Of a DNA stretch of 64,000 nt, positions 6,032 to 13,753 are shown one piece after another. The notes beneath the pieces were generated by a model. The model was not told the DNA's origin, did not search any database, and saw nothing but the letters and a program-made list of their open reading frames with translations. The DNA comes from an uncultured Clostridia bacterium (lineage in GTDB: Bacteria; Bacillota; Clostridia; Oscillospirales; Ruminococcaceae): assembly GCA_945910815.1 (NCBI GenBank), contig CAMDZD010000001.1, positions 62,001-126,000 of the forward strand, given 5' to 3'. Positions within the stretch are counted from its first letter, which is position 1. Every line of letters starts with the position of its first letter. Made by a program: the position numbers and the translations under genes.

Positions 6032-8227
6032 TTATTCCTTGACCGGAAGTGATTTTATAATATTTGCAAGATACTGCTGAATTGCAAGAGCGTCATTTGC
6101 TGTAATGCCATCACCGTTACCCTGTACATCAGCATTTGCAAGACCTTTTTCTGAAAGCTTGTTTTCAGCAGGTGAGCCTACATATGCGGCTACTGCAACA
6201 ACGTCTGCAACGTCAACTGAATCGTCGCCGTTAGCATCTCCATATAATACATCTGAAGGTGTATTAAGGTCTGTAACTGTTCCGTCAATGCTGTAACTTG
6301 TTGCTATACATGATGCTGCATCAGTTTCGGAATTAGGCCACCAAATCTGGAATTCAAGATTTTCAACACCATCGGGAATATCAAATGATACAACGGCATT
6401 ACCGTCCTTGTCAAATTCAGTAACTTCCCATTCTGTTGAAATCCAGTCCATACCGTCAGCGTATCCGAAACAGCCGTTTGCAAGTTCATAGCTTGCAGGA
6501 GTCATCTTAATATTTACATCAAGCTTTTTACCGCCGTTTGTCTTGATTGCAAGCTTGTATACTTCAGGTTCGGGAGCAGGTTCTGTGGTTGTAGTAGTTG
6601 TTGTAGTTCCTGTCGGCTTTGCAGTAGTAGCAGTAGTTGATGTCGGATCTGTCGGGTCAGTATTTCCTGATGATTCATAGCTGTAAAGATTTGCGGGAAG
6701 TTCATCAAGAGTAATGCAGTAATCGCTCTGATACATTGTTGTCAAATCCTCAACAGTATTGAATACAGGGTTTGAAAGGAAGTTTATATTGTCTGAACCG
6801 CCGTCATACCATGGGCAGAAATAGAGCCAGCCGGCTTTTTCTGCAAGCAGGTTTTCAAGAGTAGGTATGCTGTCATTTTCAGACATAGCTATCATTTTCT
6901 TGCCTTCATACATATCTACGAGATTATAGAATGTACCGCTTATAGCACTGTCATTATGAGTCAGAACGGGACTTCCTGATGACCAGTCTGTGCAGTTGTA
7001 TTTATCATAAGCTATAAGGTCTACATATTCATCGCCCGGATACCAGTCTTTAGATGTAGAATAAGCATAGCTGTTCCATTCCCAGATAAGGTTGTGGCAG
7101 TCAAAATCTTCTGTGAGGGTTTTATATGTATAAATCCAGAGTTTCTTATAAGCCTCAGAACCTTCTCTGCCCCACCAGAACCATGAACCTGTTTCTCCGC
7201 CACTGCCTTCTGCTTCGTGGAGCGGACGCCAGATTATCGGAATATTTTCAGCCTCAAGCTTTTTAAACTCTGCTGCAAGAGTTGTCAGAGCCTGCATATA
7301 GTATTCATTTTCCTTTGTGCCGGGAGTAGCAGCCTTTGAAGGTGAAAAATCTGTTTTTTCGCTGTATGTTGTCTGAGCCCAGTCAACTTTGCTTCCGCTT
7401 GTATAGCTTGCGAAATCAGTAGGTACATTAAGGTGCCATGAAGATGTTGCAATACCGTTTTTATTCTTTACCCAGTCGATAATACGTGTTGTTGAGCCGT
7501 CATCACTGCCGAATGCGGGGCAGGTAAAGTTGCCGTAGTCAAAGCCTCTTATTGCCGGAGATTCACCGGTTTTTTCCTTGATATATTCAAATTCGTATTC
7601 AAGACCATGAGGGCCATACTGATAGATTTCCTGCTGACCGGATATGATATGTTTACCGTAAACATCAGCAAAGTAATTCATCAGTGACTGTGTTGCAGAA
7701 GTAGCCTTGCTGTCTGAAAGCTTGTTTGATGATGTAAGTGCCGGAAGTGATGCGGTATCAACCTTGATATAGTCAAGATAAGTCCAGCCCCAGCTTGACT
7801 TTACTGTAATAGTATTGTCTCCGGCAGTAAGCTTGAACTTTCCTAATTCAGTTTCAACAACACCCTTTTTATTCTCAACGAATGAAATCTGACCCTGGTC
7901 AACATCATTGATAAGAAGATTGTGAGTCTTTGCACCATATGGAGTATATGTAGCGATTGTGAGAGTATACATTCCTGTTTCCTTGACATTTACAGTGACA
8001 GTAGCAGTTTCACCTGAATTTTCAAGAAATACAAGCTGATTGCTTGCATTGGCAACAGCATTTCCGTCCTTGTCGCCATCAAAAGCCTTTGCATCAACAA
8101 GAGTACCTTCTTCAAATTCGTATTTTCCGCTTTCTGCAAATACGGGAACAACTGCAAGTGTATTTAATGCAAGTGCAGAAGCCATAACAGCAGAGCTGAA
8201 TTTCTTCAAAAATTTCTTTGAACCCAT
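6032..8227 (-). CDS. Cellulosomal GH26 beta-mannanase with CBM35-like module and dockerin
   Basis: A secreted 731-residue enzyme that cuts beta-1,4-mannan. Residues 1-31 are a signal peptide ending FAES. About 36-160 form a CBM35-like module (SSWGWTYLDYIKV near its end). About 172-510 are the GH26 catalytic domain, with acid/base E338 in WRPLHEAEG and nucleophile E450 in MSENDS. A Thr/Pro linker runs from about 520 to 556. About 556-650 is a further beta-rich module I cannot name, perhaps carbohydrate binding. Residues 660-731 are a type I dockerin with calcium loops GDANGDDSVDVADV and ADVQGNGDGITANDAL. The ATG at 8227 has a GGAGG site and gives a clean signal peptide; an upstream start would not. 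It has its own promoter beside an AraC regulator. Confidence 0.95.
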   Translation of the reverse strand: MGSKKFLKKFSSAVMASALALNTLAVVPVFAESGKYEFEEGTLVDAKAFDGDKDGNAVANASNQLVFLENSGETATVTVNVKETGMYTLTIATYTPYGAKTHNLLINDVDQGQISFVENKKGVVETELGKFKLTAGDNTITVKSSWGWTYLDYIKVDTASLPALTSSNKLSDSKATSATQSLMNYFADVYGKHIISGQQEIYQYGPHGLEYEFEYIKEKTGESPAIRGFDYGNFTCPAFGSDDGSTTRIIDWVKNKNGIATSSWHLNVPTDFASYTSGSKVDWAQTTYSEKTDFSPSKAATPGTKENEYYMQALTTLAAEFKKLEAENIPIIWRPLHEAEGSGGETGSWFWWGREGSEAYKKLWIYTYKTLTEDFDCHNLIWEWNSYAYSTSKDWYPGDEYVDLIAYDKYNCTDWSSGSPVLTHNDSAISGTFYNLVDMYEGKKMIAMSENDSIPTLENLLAEKAGWLYFCPWYDGGSDNINFLSNPVFNTVEDLTTMYQSDYCITLDELPANLYSYESSGNTDPTDPTSTTATTAKPTGTTTTTTTTEPAPEPEVYKLAIKTNGGKKLDVNIKMTPASYELANGCFGYADGMDWISTEWEVTEFDKDGNAVVSFDIPDGVENLEFQIWWPNSETDAASCIATSYSIDGTVTDLNTPSDVLYGDANGDDSVDVADVVAVAAYVGSPAENKLSEKGLANADVQGNGDGITANDALAIQQYLANIIKSLPVKE

Positions 8228-8260
8228 TTTAAAAACCTCCGATAATAATCTATATGTTTT

Positions 8261-8289
8261 ATTATAACACATTTTCTAAATAATGTCAA
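8261..8289 (-). promoter_or_regulatory. SigA-type promoter of mannanase gene
   Basis: Consensus TTGACA (plus bases 8284-8289), 17-base spacer, TATAAT (plus bases 8261-8266). Both hexamers are perfect, so the core promoter should be strong unless repressed. Confidence 0.88.
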
Positions 8290-8301
8290 TAGAAAAATGT
8301 G
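8268..8301. promoter_or_regulatory. Inverted repeat flanking the -35 box of the mannanase promoter
   Basis: CACATTTTCTA at 8268-8278 and TAGAAAAATGTG at 8290-8301 are mirror-complementary apart from one extra A. They bracket the -35 hexamer, and one arm fills the spacer. The position suits an operator. The binding protein is unknown; the AraC regulator next door is a candidate. Confidence 0.5.
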
Positions 8302-8350
8302 AAAACTGATAGAAATTCCCTTTTTTTAATATAAAAATACTATTCAGAAA

Positions 8351-9133
8351 TCAGCCTTTAATATTTTTCCTGTAAACCGTTGGAGTAACTCCGACCACCT
8401 TTTTAAACTGTCGCATAAAATGTTCATCGCTGTCGTATCCGCACATAACGGCAACCTGTGAAACGGTACATGAAGTTGTACTTAAAATTTCTCTTGCCTT
8501 GTCAATTTTGCTTACTATTACATCGGATATACAGGATATTCCGAAAGTTTCACGGTATATTCTCTGAAAATATGAACGTGACATATTAACTTCCGATGCC
8601 ATAAGCTCAACAGTCCATTTTATATGCGGATGGCGGTATATTTTCTGACGGAGTTCAAGAAGTTCACCGTAATGGGGGTCAGATGCCTGCGGAGACATAC
8701 CTCTTATTCCGTTTGTTTCACTTATTTTTATAAGAATAGTTTTTAAAAGGCTGTCAATCATTTTAGTCCTGTTAGTACTTGATGAATAAAATTCATTTGT
8801 GAGATTTCTTATAAGCTCACTGAGAAAATTTACATCAGTATATCTTATGACAGTATCAAGCGGAATATCAAGGGCGGAAAAAAAGTCACTTTCTCCGCCT
8901 ATATTGAAACAAATCCAGTCATATATAAATATATCCTCATCGGAATACAGGTCTATATCAGCATTTATATCATATATTATAACTGTGTCACGGTCTGCCG
9001 GAACTTCTTCACCGTTTATTCTGAATATGCATGGACTTTTAAGAAGTATCAATAAATAATTTTCCATACCGCTTTTAACAAGTGAATAATCCTTGCCATG
9101 TATTGTATTATAGCCTATTCCCGATATATTCAT
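8351..9133 (-). CDS. AraC-family transcriptional regulator
   Basis: A 260-residue regulator. The N-terminal half is a cupin-like sensing region (residues about 1-150) that normally binds a sugar or other small ligand. The last 100 residues are the two-helix-turn-helix AraC domain: WTVELMASEVNMSRSYFQRI in the first unit, then VSQVAVMCGYDSDEHFMRQF and the GVTPTVYRK end. The ATG at 9133 overlaps the stop of mpg as ATGA and follows GGAGG, so the two are translationally coupled. Its downstream neighbour is the mannanase, so control of plant-polysaccharide genes is likely but unproven. Confidence 0.92.
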   Translation of the reverse strand: MNISGIGYNTIHGKDYSLVKSGMENYLLILLKSPCIFRINGEEVPADRDTVIIYDINADIDLYSDEDIFIYDWICFNIGGESDFFSALDIPLDTVIRYTDVNFLSELIRNLTNEFYSSSTNRTKMIDSLLKTILIKISETNGIRGMSPQASDPHYGELLELRQKIYRHPHIKWTVELMASEVNMSRSYFQRIYRETFGISCISDVIVSKIDKAREILSTTSCTVSQVAVMCGYDSDEHFMRQFKKVVGVTPTVYRKNIKG

Positions 9134-9645
9134 TTCAAATCCTCCGCAATGAACCGCCATTCAATATTTTTCCAGTATTCACCGGCATAGTCTATCCCGA
9201 TTCTCGGAGCTGTTTTTATTTTTGGGCGGAAGCCGTCATCTTCAATCCATATATCAGGATTGCTGTATATATTTTTTCCGTTCAGTGATTTGTCTGTTTT
9301 AAGATATTTTGTAAGCTTTGCAGGGCCTGTTAAATTTTCCCCTGCCCTGAGCAGTACCCCCTGAGGAAAATCCTTTTCACCTGTTATAATATTCATAAGC
9401 CAGTGTATTCCATAGCACAGATAAATATATATTATACCGCTTTCACCGTAAAGAAGTTCCGTTCGGGGAGTACGTCCCTTTGAGGCATGACATGCCTTGT
9501 CCTCCTCGCCTCTGTATGCCTCTGTTTCGGTAATTCTTGCACGGATTTCCGTACCGTCCGAAAGCCTGTGAACGATTATTTTTCCTACCAAATCCGGAGC
9601 AACTTCGAGACAGTCACGATGAAAAAATTCCTTATCCAGTTTCAT
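9130..9645 (-). CDS. mpg: 3-methyladenine DNA glycosylase (AAG family)
   Basis: Removes alkylated purines from DNA in base-excision repair. The 171-residue protein has the family pattern: the ITETEAYRG block with the catalytic-region glutamate, the DKACHASKGRTPRTELLYG loop, and GIIYIYLCYGIHWLMNI. Its length is slightly short of the usual 190-210, with a compact C terminus. The ATG follows the rqcH stop codon with no gap, and its own stop overlaps the AraC start. Confidence 0.92.
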   Translation of the reverse strand: MKLDKEFFHRDCLEVAPDLVGKIIVHRLSDGTEIRARITETEAYRGEEDKACHASKGRTPRTELLYGESGIIYIYLCYGIHWLMNIITGEKDFPQGVLLRAGENLTGPAKLTKYLKTDKSLNGKNIYSNPDIWIEDDGFRPKIKTAPRIGIDYAGEYWKNIEWRFIAEDLK

Positions 9646-11400
9646 TTATTTCACCCTTAATCTTTCAGCAAGTTCAGTATCAGGTCTTACGAATGCCGTT
9701 TTATAGTTTGTAAAGATTACTTTTCCCGGCTTAGCTCCGGACGGCTTTTTGACGTACTTTGCAAGGCAGTAGTCAACCGGTACAAGGTTTGAATCCTTTC
9801 CTCGACTGTTTACTGATGCAATTATACATGCCTCCTCAACAGTTCTGTCGGGAGGAGTTTCGCCATCGGTGAGTATCAGTACATGCGAGCCTGTTATAAG
9901 CTGTGTGTGTAGCCATATATCCGATTTTTCGGCAAGCTTTAAAGATAACCTGTCATTCTGAATATTGTTTCTTCCGACAAGAATTGTGAATCCGTCACTT
10001 GACTTGTATTCTATCGGCGGAAGTGATTTTTCGGGCTTGCCTTTCTGGAATAATGATTTTATATAGCCCTGTTCAGAAAGTTCAAGACGTAACTGTGTTA
10101 TTTCGTTTTCCGTTGATGCTCTTGTAAGTGCATCAAAAACGCTGTCTATATACTGAAGTTCTTCCCTGCCCTTTTCAATCTGTTCAGTGAGTTTCTTTTC
10201 GGCAACAGCACATTTTTTATATTCGTTGTAATAATGCTGTATATTCTGGGAGGGAGTTTTCATAGAATCAAGCTTTATTTTGATTTCGGGACAGCTTTCA
10301 TCATAGAAATTATGAGTTAAAAGAAATTCATCGCCCTTATGAATTTTATAGATTTCAGCAGAAAGCAAATCGCCGTAGAGTTTATATATATCACGTTTTC
10401 CGCACTGTTCAAGTTCCTCCGACTGAACTGCAATTCTTCTTGAAATTCTTTCGGTAAGGTTTACAAGGAGCTTGAACAGGTCATTTGCACGCTGTTTCAT
10501 ACGGACAGCCAAATCACGCTGTGCATAGAAAGCATCAAGGAGTTCCGATGCGGAATTGTATTCACAGGTCTGCATTAAATTTCCGTACTGCTGTATATTT
10601 ATAAAACTGAAATCTTTCAGTATGCCGTCATTGTCTTTTAATACAGTAAAACAGCATTTATTATTCAAAAGCATATCACGGGATTTTTCTATTTTAAGCA
10701 TAAGACGGTTAATATGTTCCGGAGTTATTTCAGATGATTTGAGATATTCGCCTTTTGATGTATAGTATGCCCATTCCCTTGCAAGTATCGGGGAAATTCC
10801 CTCGAATACTTTTATAAGGACTTTGGAAAGCTCCCCCGATTCTGCTGATTTTATTCTGTTTGCAATTGTATTTTTATCAGCTGTAAGGAAATTCAGTCTT
10901 TCCTCACGTGGAGGGAGCTGATAGCGTGTATTCGGGAGAATTATTCTTTCCCTTGACATTTCGGGGTCAACACGCTTTATGCTGTCGATAATTCTGCCGT
11001 CCTGACTGATTATCACAAGATTTGAACATCTGCCCATAATTTCGCATGCAAGAGTTATGGTAACTATATCGCCGAGTTCGTTTACACATTCAAAATCAAG
11101 GTATAATATTCGTTCCAATCCGTCCTGTCGTATATCAACAAGCTTTCCTCCGCCTATATGCTTACGCAGAAGCATACAGAACATTGGCGGAGTTTTCGGA
11201 TTGTCAACAGGTATTTTCGTTATGTGTACCCTGCTGTTGTTTGCGTTTGCGGATATAAGGAGCTTATAAGCCCCCTGCCGTGTTCTGAATCCGATTATTA
11301 TTTCATCACGTGAGGGCTGATATACCTTTTCAACTCTTGCTCCTATTAAAAATTCTGTTTCAGATTTGATTGCATAGAGAAATGCTCCGTCAAGTGCCAT
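9646..11400 (-). CDS. rqcH: Ribosome quality-control protein RqcH (NFACT family)
   Basis: Binds stalled 50S subunits carrying peptidyl-tRNA and drives C-terminal alanine tailing for degradation; older annotations call it a fibronectin-binding protein. It has 584 residues, near the usual 570. The NFACT-N part covers about 1-250 (MALDGAFLYAIKSE at the start, EIMGRCSNLVII near 120). A helical coiled-coil stretch lies around 290-430. The NFACT-R domain is near 460-570 and contains GFTILVGRNNIQND and DIWLHTQLITGSHV. It sits in a minus-strand operon with the TrmK-NIF3 fusion upstream and mpg downstream. Confidence 0.95.
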   Translation of the reverse strand: MALDGAFLYAIKSETEFLIGARVEKVYQPSRDEIIIGFRTRQGAYKLLISANANNSRVHITKIPVDNPKTPPMFCMLLRKHIGGGKLVDIRQDGLERILYLDFECVNELGDIVTITLACEIMGRCSNLVIISQDGRIIDSIKRVDPEMSRERIILPNTRYQLPPREERLNFLTADKNTIANRIKSAESGELSKVLIKVFEGISPILAREWAYYTSKGEYLKSSEITPEHINRLMLKIEKSRDMLLNNKCCFTVLKDNDGILKDFSFINIQQYGNLMQTCEYNSASELLDAFYAQRDLAVRMKQRANDLFKLLVNLTERISRRIAVQSEELEQCGKRDIYKLYGDLLSAEIYKIHKGDEFLLTHNFYDESCPEIKIKLDSMKTPSQNIQHYYNEYKKCAVAEKKLTEQIEKGREELQYIDSVFDALTRASTENEITQLRLELSEQGYIKSLFQKGKPEKSLPPIEYKSSDGFTILVGRNNIQNDRLSLKLAEKSDIWLHTQLITGSHVLILTDGETPPDRTVEEACIIASVNSRGKDSNLVPVDYCLAKYVKKPSGAKPGKVIFTNYKTAFVRPDTELAERLRVK

Positions 11401-11415
11401 ATTAAAAAATCCTTT

Positions 11416-12849
11416 CTATACGATATATTTTACAGGGTCAACAGAAGTTTCCGCTACTATTGTTTCGATAAACGGGAAATTCGCTTCAAGTACATCATTA
11501 AGATGTTCAAGAACAATATTTTCAGTATGGAAGTGACCGCAGTCAAAAAGCGAAATATTATTATTGTTTGCCGAAATCCATACATCATGCTTTATATCAC
11601 CCGTTACAAATGCATCACATTCTTTTTCAAGGGCAGTATTAAGCATTGAACCTCCCGAACCCGAACACACTGCAATTTTATTGATTATTTCCTTGTCACA
11701 GCAGTATTTAATTACAGTACAGCCGAAAATTTCTTTAAGTATACCGGCAAGCTCCGAAGATGAAACAGATTTCTTGAGATTAATTATTCTGCCGATTTCG
11801 TCAAAAGGTTCACATGATTTTATTTCAAGCTTTTCTGAAATCTTATCAACTATGACTCCGTTAGTGCCGTCATCTGCAATATCAAGATTAGTATGCATGC
11901 ATACTGCACTTATATCATTTTCTATAAGCTGATATACAACATAATCGGCAGTTATAATTCTAAGAGGTTCAAATATTACTGGGTGATGTGATATAATCAT
12001 ATTACAGTTTTTTTCTTTAGCCTCTGAAACTGCATTTTTAGTTATATCAAGACTAAGCAGAATTTTGAATACAGGCTTGTTTCTGTTTCCTATAAGGTAT
12101 CCCGAATTATCCCATTTTTCCTGAGTATTGAAAGGATAAAATTCATTCAGGATATAACAGATATTATTTCCGCAAACAGTATCATTATCATAAAGAAAAT
12201 TCATTATTTCAGATATTTTGTTCTTTCTGATACTTTCGGGGAAATATTTTGTTTCCCTGATTTCCTCCGCAATTTTTGCAAGCTTTTCAGTATGATATTT
12301 CAGATACTCTTTTGAAATATCAAGAGAAAAATCAAGATGTCCGATAATTGAAGAAAATTCGGAAAGCCTTATTTTTTTTCCGCAGTATACTGCTTTCATA
12401 ACAGTGTATATAAATTTTCCGTCCCTGACTGCCTTTTCATCTGTTATTTTATATCCGTTTGCATAGAGCCATATTCTGAGATACGGAGCTTTAGTCATAG
12501 GCTGTAATATAAGATTTACATTATTTTTAAGCCACTCTGAATTATTTATAATTTCTGCAATAGTTTCTCCGCCCATTCCTGCAATTATTACATCGGAAAC
12601 ATTTTCACCCGGAACTTTTTCGAGTCCGTCCGAAAGTATCAAATCGACTTTATCGGATATATTATATTTTTTCACGGTACTTTCAGCAGATTCAAGAGGC
12701 TTGCTGTTTATATCAGACGCAATGACATGACTGCATTTTCCGCTTTTAATCAGTTCGCATGCGAGGTATGCATGGTCCGTCCCGACATCGCAGGCGATAC
12801 CCTTACCGCTTACGTATTCCGCACAAGCCTTAAGTCTTTCATTAAGCAT
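11416..12849 (-). CDS. Fusion of TrmK tRNA (m1A22) methyltransferase and NIF3-like metalloprotein
   Basis: One uninterrupted frame of 477 residues joins two enzymes that are adjacent genes (trmK-yqfO) in many Firmicutes. Residues 1 to about 215 are TrmK: the SAM motif ACDVGTDHAYLA, ASDINSKPLESA and IIAGMGGETIAEII, for N1-methylation of adenine 22 in tRNA. Residues about 225-477 are NIF3/DUF34: GYLIGN, the metal-binding ISHHPVIF, CMHTNLDIADDG and the C-terminal CGHFHTE. The NIF3 part is about 250 residues, so it lacks the PII-like insert of Bacillus YqfO. AAGGAG precedes ATG 12849. A terminator ends just before that site. Confidence 0.93.
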   Translation of the reverse strand: MLNERLKACAEYVSGKGIACDVGTDHAYLACELIKSGKCSHVIASDINSKPLESAESTVKKYNISDKVDLILSDGLEKVPGENVSDVIIAGMGGETIAEIINNSEWLKNNVNLILQPMTKAPYLRIWLYANGYKITDEKAVRDGKFIYTVMKAVYCGKKIRLSEFSSIIGHLDFSLDISKEYLKYHTEKLAKIAEEIRETKYFPESIRKNKISEIMNFLYDNDTVCGNNICYILNEFYPFNTQEKWDNSGYLIGNRNKPVFKILLSLDITKNAVSEAKEKNCNMIISHHPVIFEPLRIITADYVVYQLIENDISAVCMHTNLDIADDGTNGVIVDKISEKLEIKSCEPFDEIGRIINLKKSVSSSELAGILKEIFGCTVIKYCCDKEIINKIAVCSGSGGSMLNTALEKECDAFVTGDIKHDVWISANNNNISLFDCGHFHTENIVLEHLNDVLEANFPFIETIVAETSVDPVKYIV

Positions 12850-12876
12850 AAAAAAATCACTCCTTAAACAAAAACA

Positions 12877-12903
12877 GGGCAGACTGAAAAAATCAGACTG
12901 CCC
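12877..12903 (-). terminator. Intrinsic terminator after DUF1858 gene
   Basis: GGGCAGACTGA (12877-12887) pairs with TCAGACTGCCC (12893-12903) apart from one A-A mismatch. On the minus strand TGTTTTTGTTT follows. The Shine-Dalgarno of the TrmK-NIF3 gene begins right after the U-run. Confidence 0.85.
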
Positions 12904-12923
12904 CCGCCTTTTACGGCATAATT

Positions 12924-13124
12924 TTACTTTGCGGAAAAATGAGCGTTGAGCTTTGCAACGAGTTCATCGGCATCAGTACCATGAACCATACAAGCGTCAG
13001 CAATAGATTCTCCTCTTGATGCAGGACAGCCGAGGCAGTGCATACCGATTTCAAGAAAATACGGAGCAACAGTAGCATCAGCGTCAAGAATATCGCCTAT
13101 AATAGTATCTTTAGTAACAACCAT
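12924..13124 (-). CDS. DUF1858-domain small protein
   Basis: A 66-residue cytoplasmic protein that is entirely a DUF1858 domain: TKDTIIGDILDADATVAPYF at the start, then GMHCLGCPASRGESI with the conserved CxxC pair, and a C-terminal helix. Such domains are linked to redox or metal functions and resemble the N-terminal part of ScdA/RIC proteins. No partner is evident. It has its own promoter and terminator and is therefore monocistronic, with possible read-through to the TrmK-NIF3 gene. Confidence 0.88.
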   Translation of the reverse strand: MVVTKDTIIGDILDADATVAPYFLEIGMHCLGCPASRGESIADACMVHGTDADELVAKLNAHFSAK

Positions 13125-13173
13125 AATTAAAAACTTTCCTTTCTTTTTTTATATTCTGTGAACTTACGAAAAA

Positions 13174-13201
13174 ATTATACATAAGCCCGCAAAAAAGTCA
13201 A
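13174..13201 (-). promoter_or_regulatory. SigA-type promoter of DUF1858 gene
   Basis: TTGACT (plus bases 13196-13201), 16-base spacer, TATAAT (plus bases 13174-13179) on the minus strand. Confidence 0.7.
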
Positions 13202-13202
13202 A

Positions 13203-13222
13203 GCACAGCGGAAAGGCTGTGC
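13203..13222 (-). terminator. Intrinsic terminator after zinc-ribbon gene
   Basis: GCACAGC (13203-13209) and GCTGTGC (13216-13222) form a seven-pair stem, followed on the minus strand by TTTGACTTTTTT. The U-tract region doubles as the -35 box of the DUF1858 promoter. Confidence 0.75.
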
Positions 13223-13239
13223 AATGAATTTTTTAAAAA

Positions 13240-13515
13240 TCAGTTCTGGTCTTTTTTTGCAAAGCATTCACTGCAATAAATTGGCTTGCCTTCCTTAGGT
13301 TCAAAAGGGACTTTAGCTTCCTGACCGCATGAAGCACAAACGCCTGTATACATAACTCTGCCGTTCTTGTTAGCATTTTTTCTTGCATCACGGCAAGCCT
13401 TGCATCTCTGCGGTTCGTTTTCAAAACCTTTTTCAGCATAGAATTCCTGTTCGCCGGCAGTGAAAACGAATTCTTTTCCGCATTCCTTGCAGACTAATGT
13501 CTTGTCTTCGTACAT
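13240..13515 (-). CDS. Double zinc-ribbon protein
   Basis: A 91-residue protein with two zinc-finger units. The first is CKECGKEFVFTAGEQEFYAEKG followed by RCKACR, a pattern found in clostridial probable-zinc-ribbon domains. The second is CASCGQEAKVPFEPKEGKP followed by YCSECF. Function is unknown; nucleic-acid or ribosome binding is the usual guess for the fold, which is inference. It carries its own strong promoter and a terminator, so it is expressed alone. Confidence 0.88.
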   Translation of the reverse strand: MYEDKTLVCKECGKEFVFTAGEQEFYAEKGFENEPQRCKACRDARKNANKNGRVMYTGVCASCGQEAKVPFEPKEGKPIYCSECFAKKDQN

Positions 13516-13600
13516 GATAATATACCTCGCTTAAAATATTTGGAACAAAACTTTAATAAAAAAAGTCAGTTCATACAGCAGAATTTGCTGTTTGATATTA

Positions 13601-13629
13601 ATTATATCGTTAAAAGCCAGATTTGTCAA
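13601..13629 (-). promoter_or_regulatory. SigA-type promoter of zinc-ribbon gene
   Basis: Perfect TTGACA (plus bases 13624-13629), 17-base spacer, perfect TATAAT (plus bases 13601-13606). A leader of about 80 bases follows. Confidence 0.85.
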
Positions 13630-13652
13630 TGATTTTTTGATAAAAAATATAT

Positions 13653-13674
13653 ATATGACAGAAAAACGTCATAT
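13653..13674 (-). terminator. Terminator after DivIVA-like gene
   Basis: ATATGAC (13653-13659) and GTCATAT (13668-13674) pair, followed on the minus strand by ATATATATTTTTTATC. The stem is A/T-rich and so only moderately stable. Confidence 0.55.
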
Positions 13675-13753
13675 TCTCCATAAATAGACCTTCAAAACTG
13701 GGCAATTTGCACATCAAAAAAGAACAAATTTACTTTTTAACAGTAATATCAAA

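Noticed and set aside
9130..9160. An upstream start at 9160 for the AraC gene
   Set aside because: It would lie inside mpg without a ribosome site, while ATG 9133 has GGAGG and the classic ATGA coupling.
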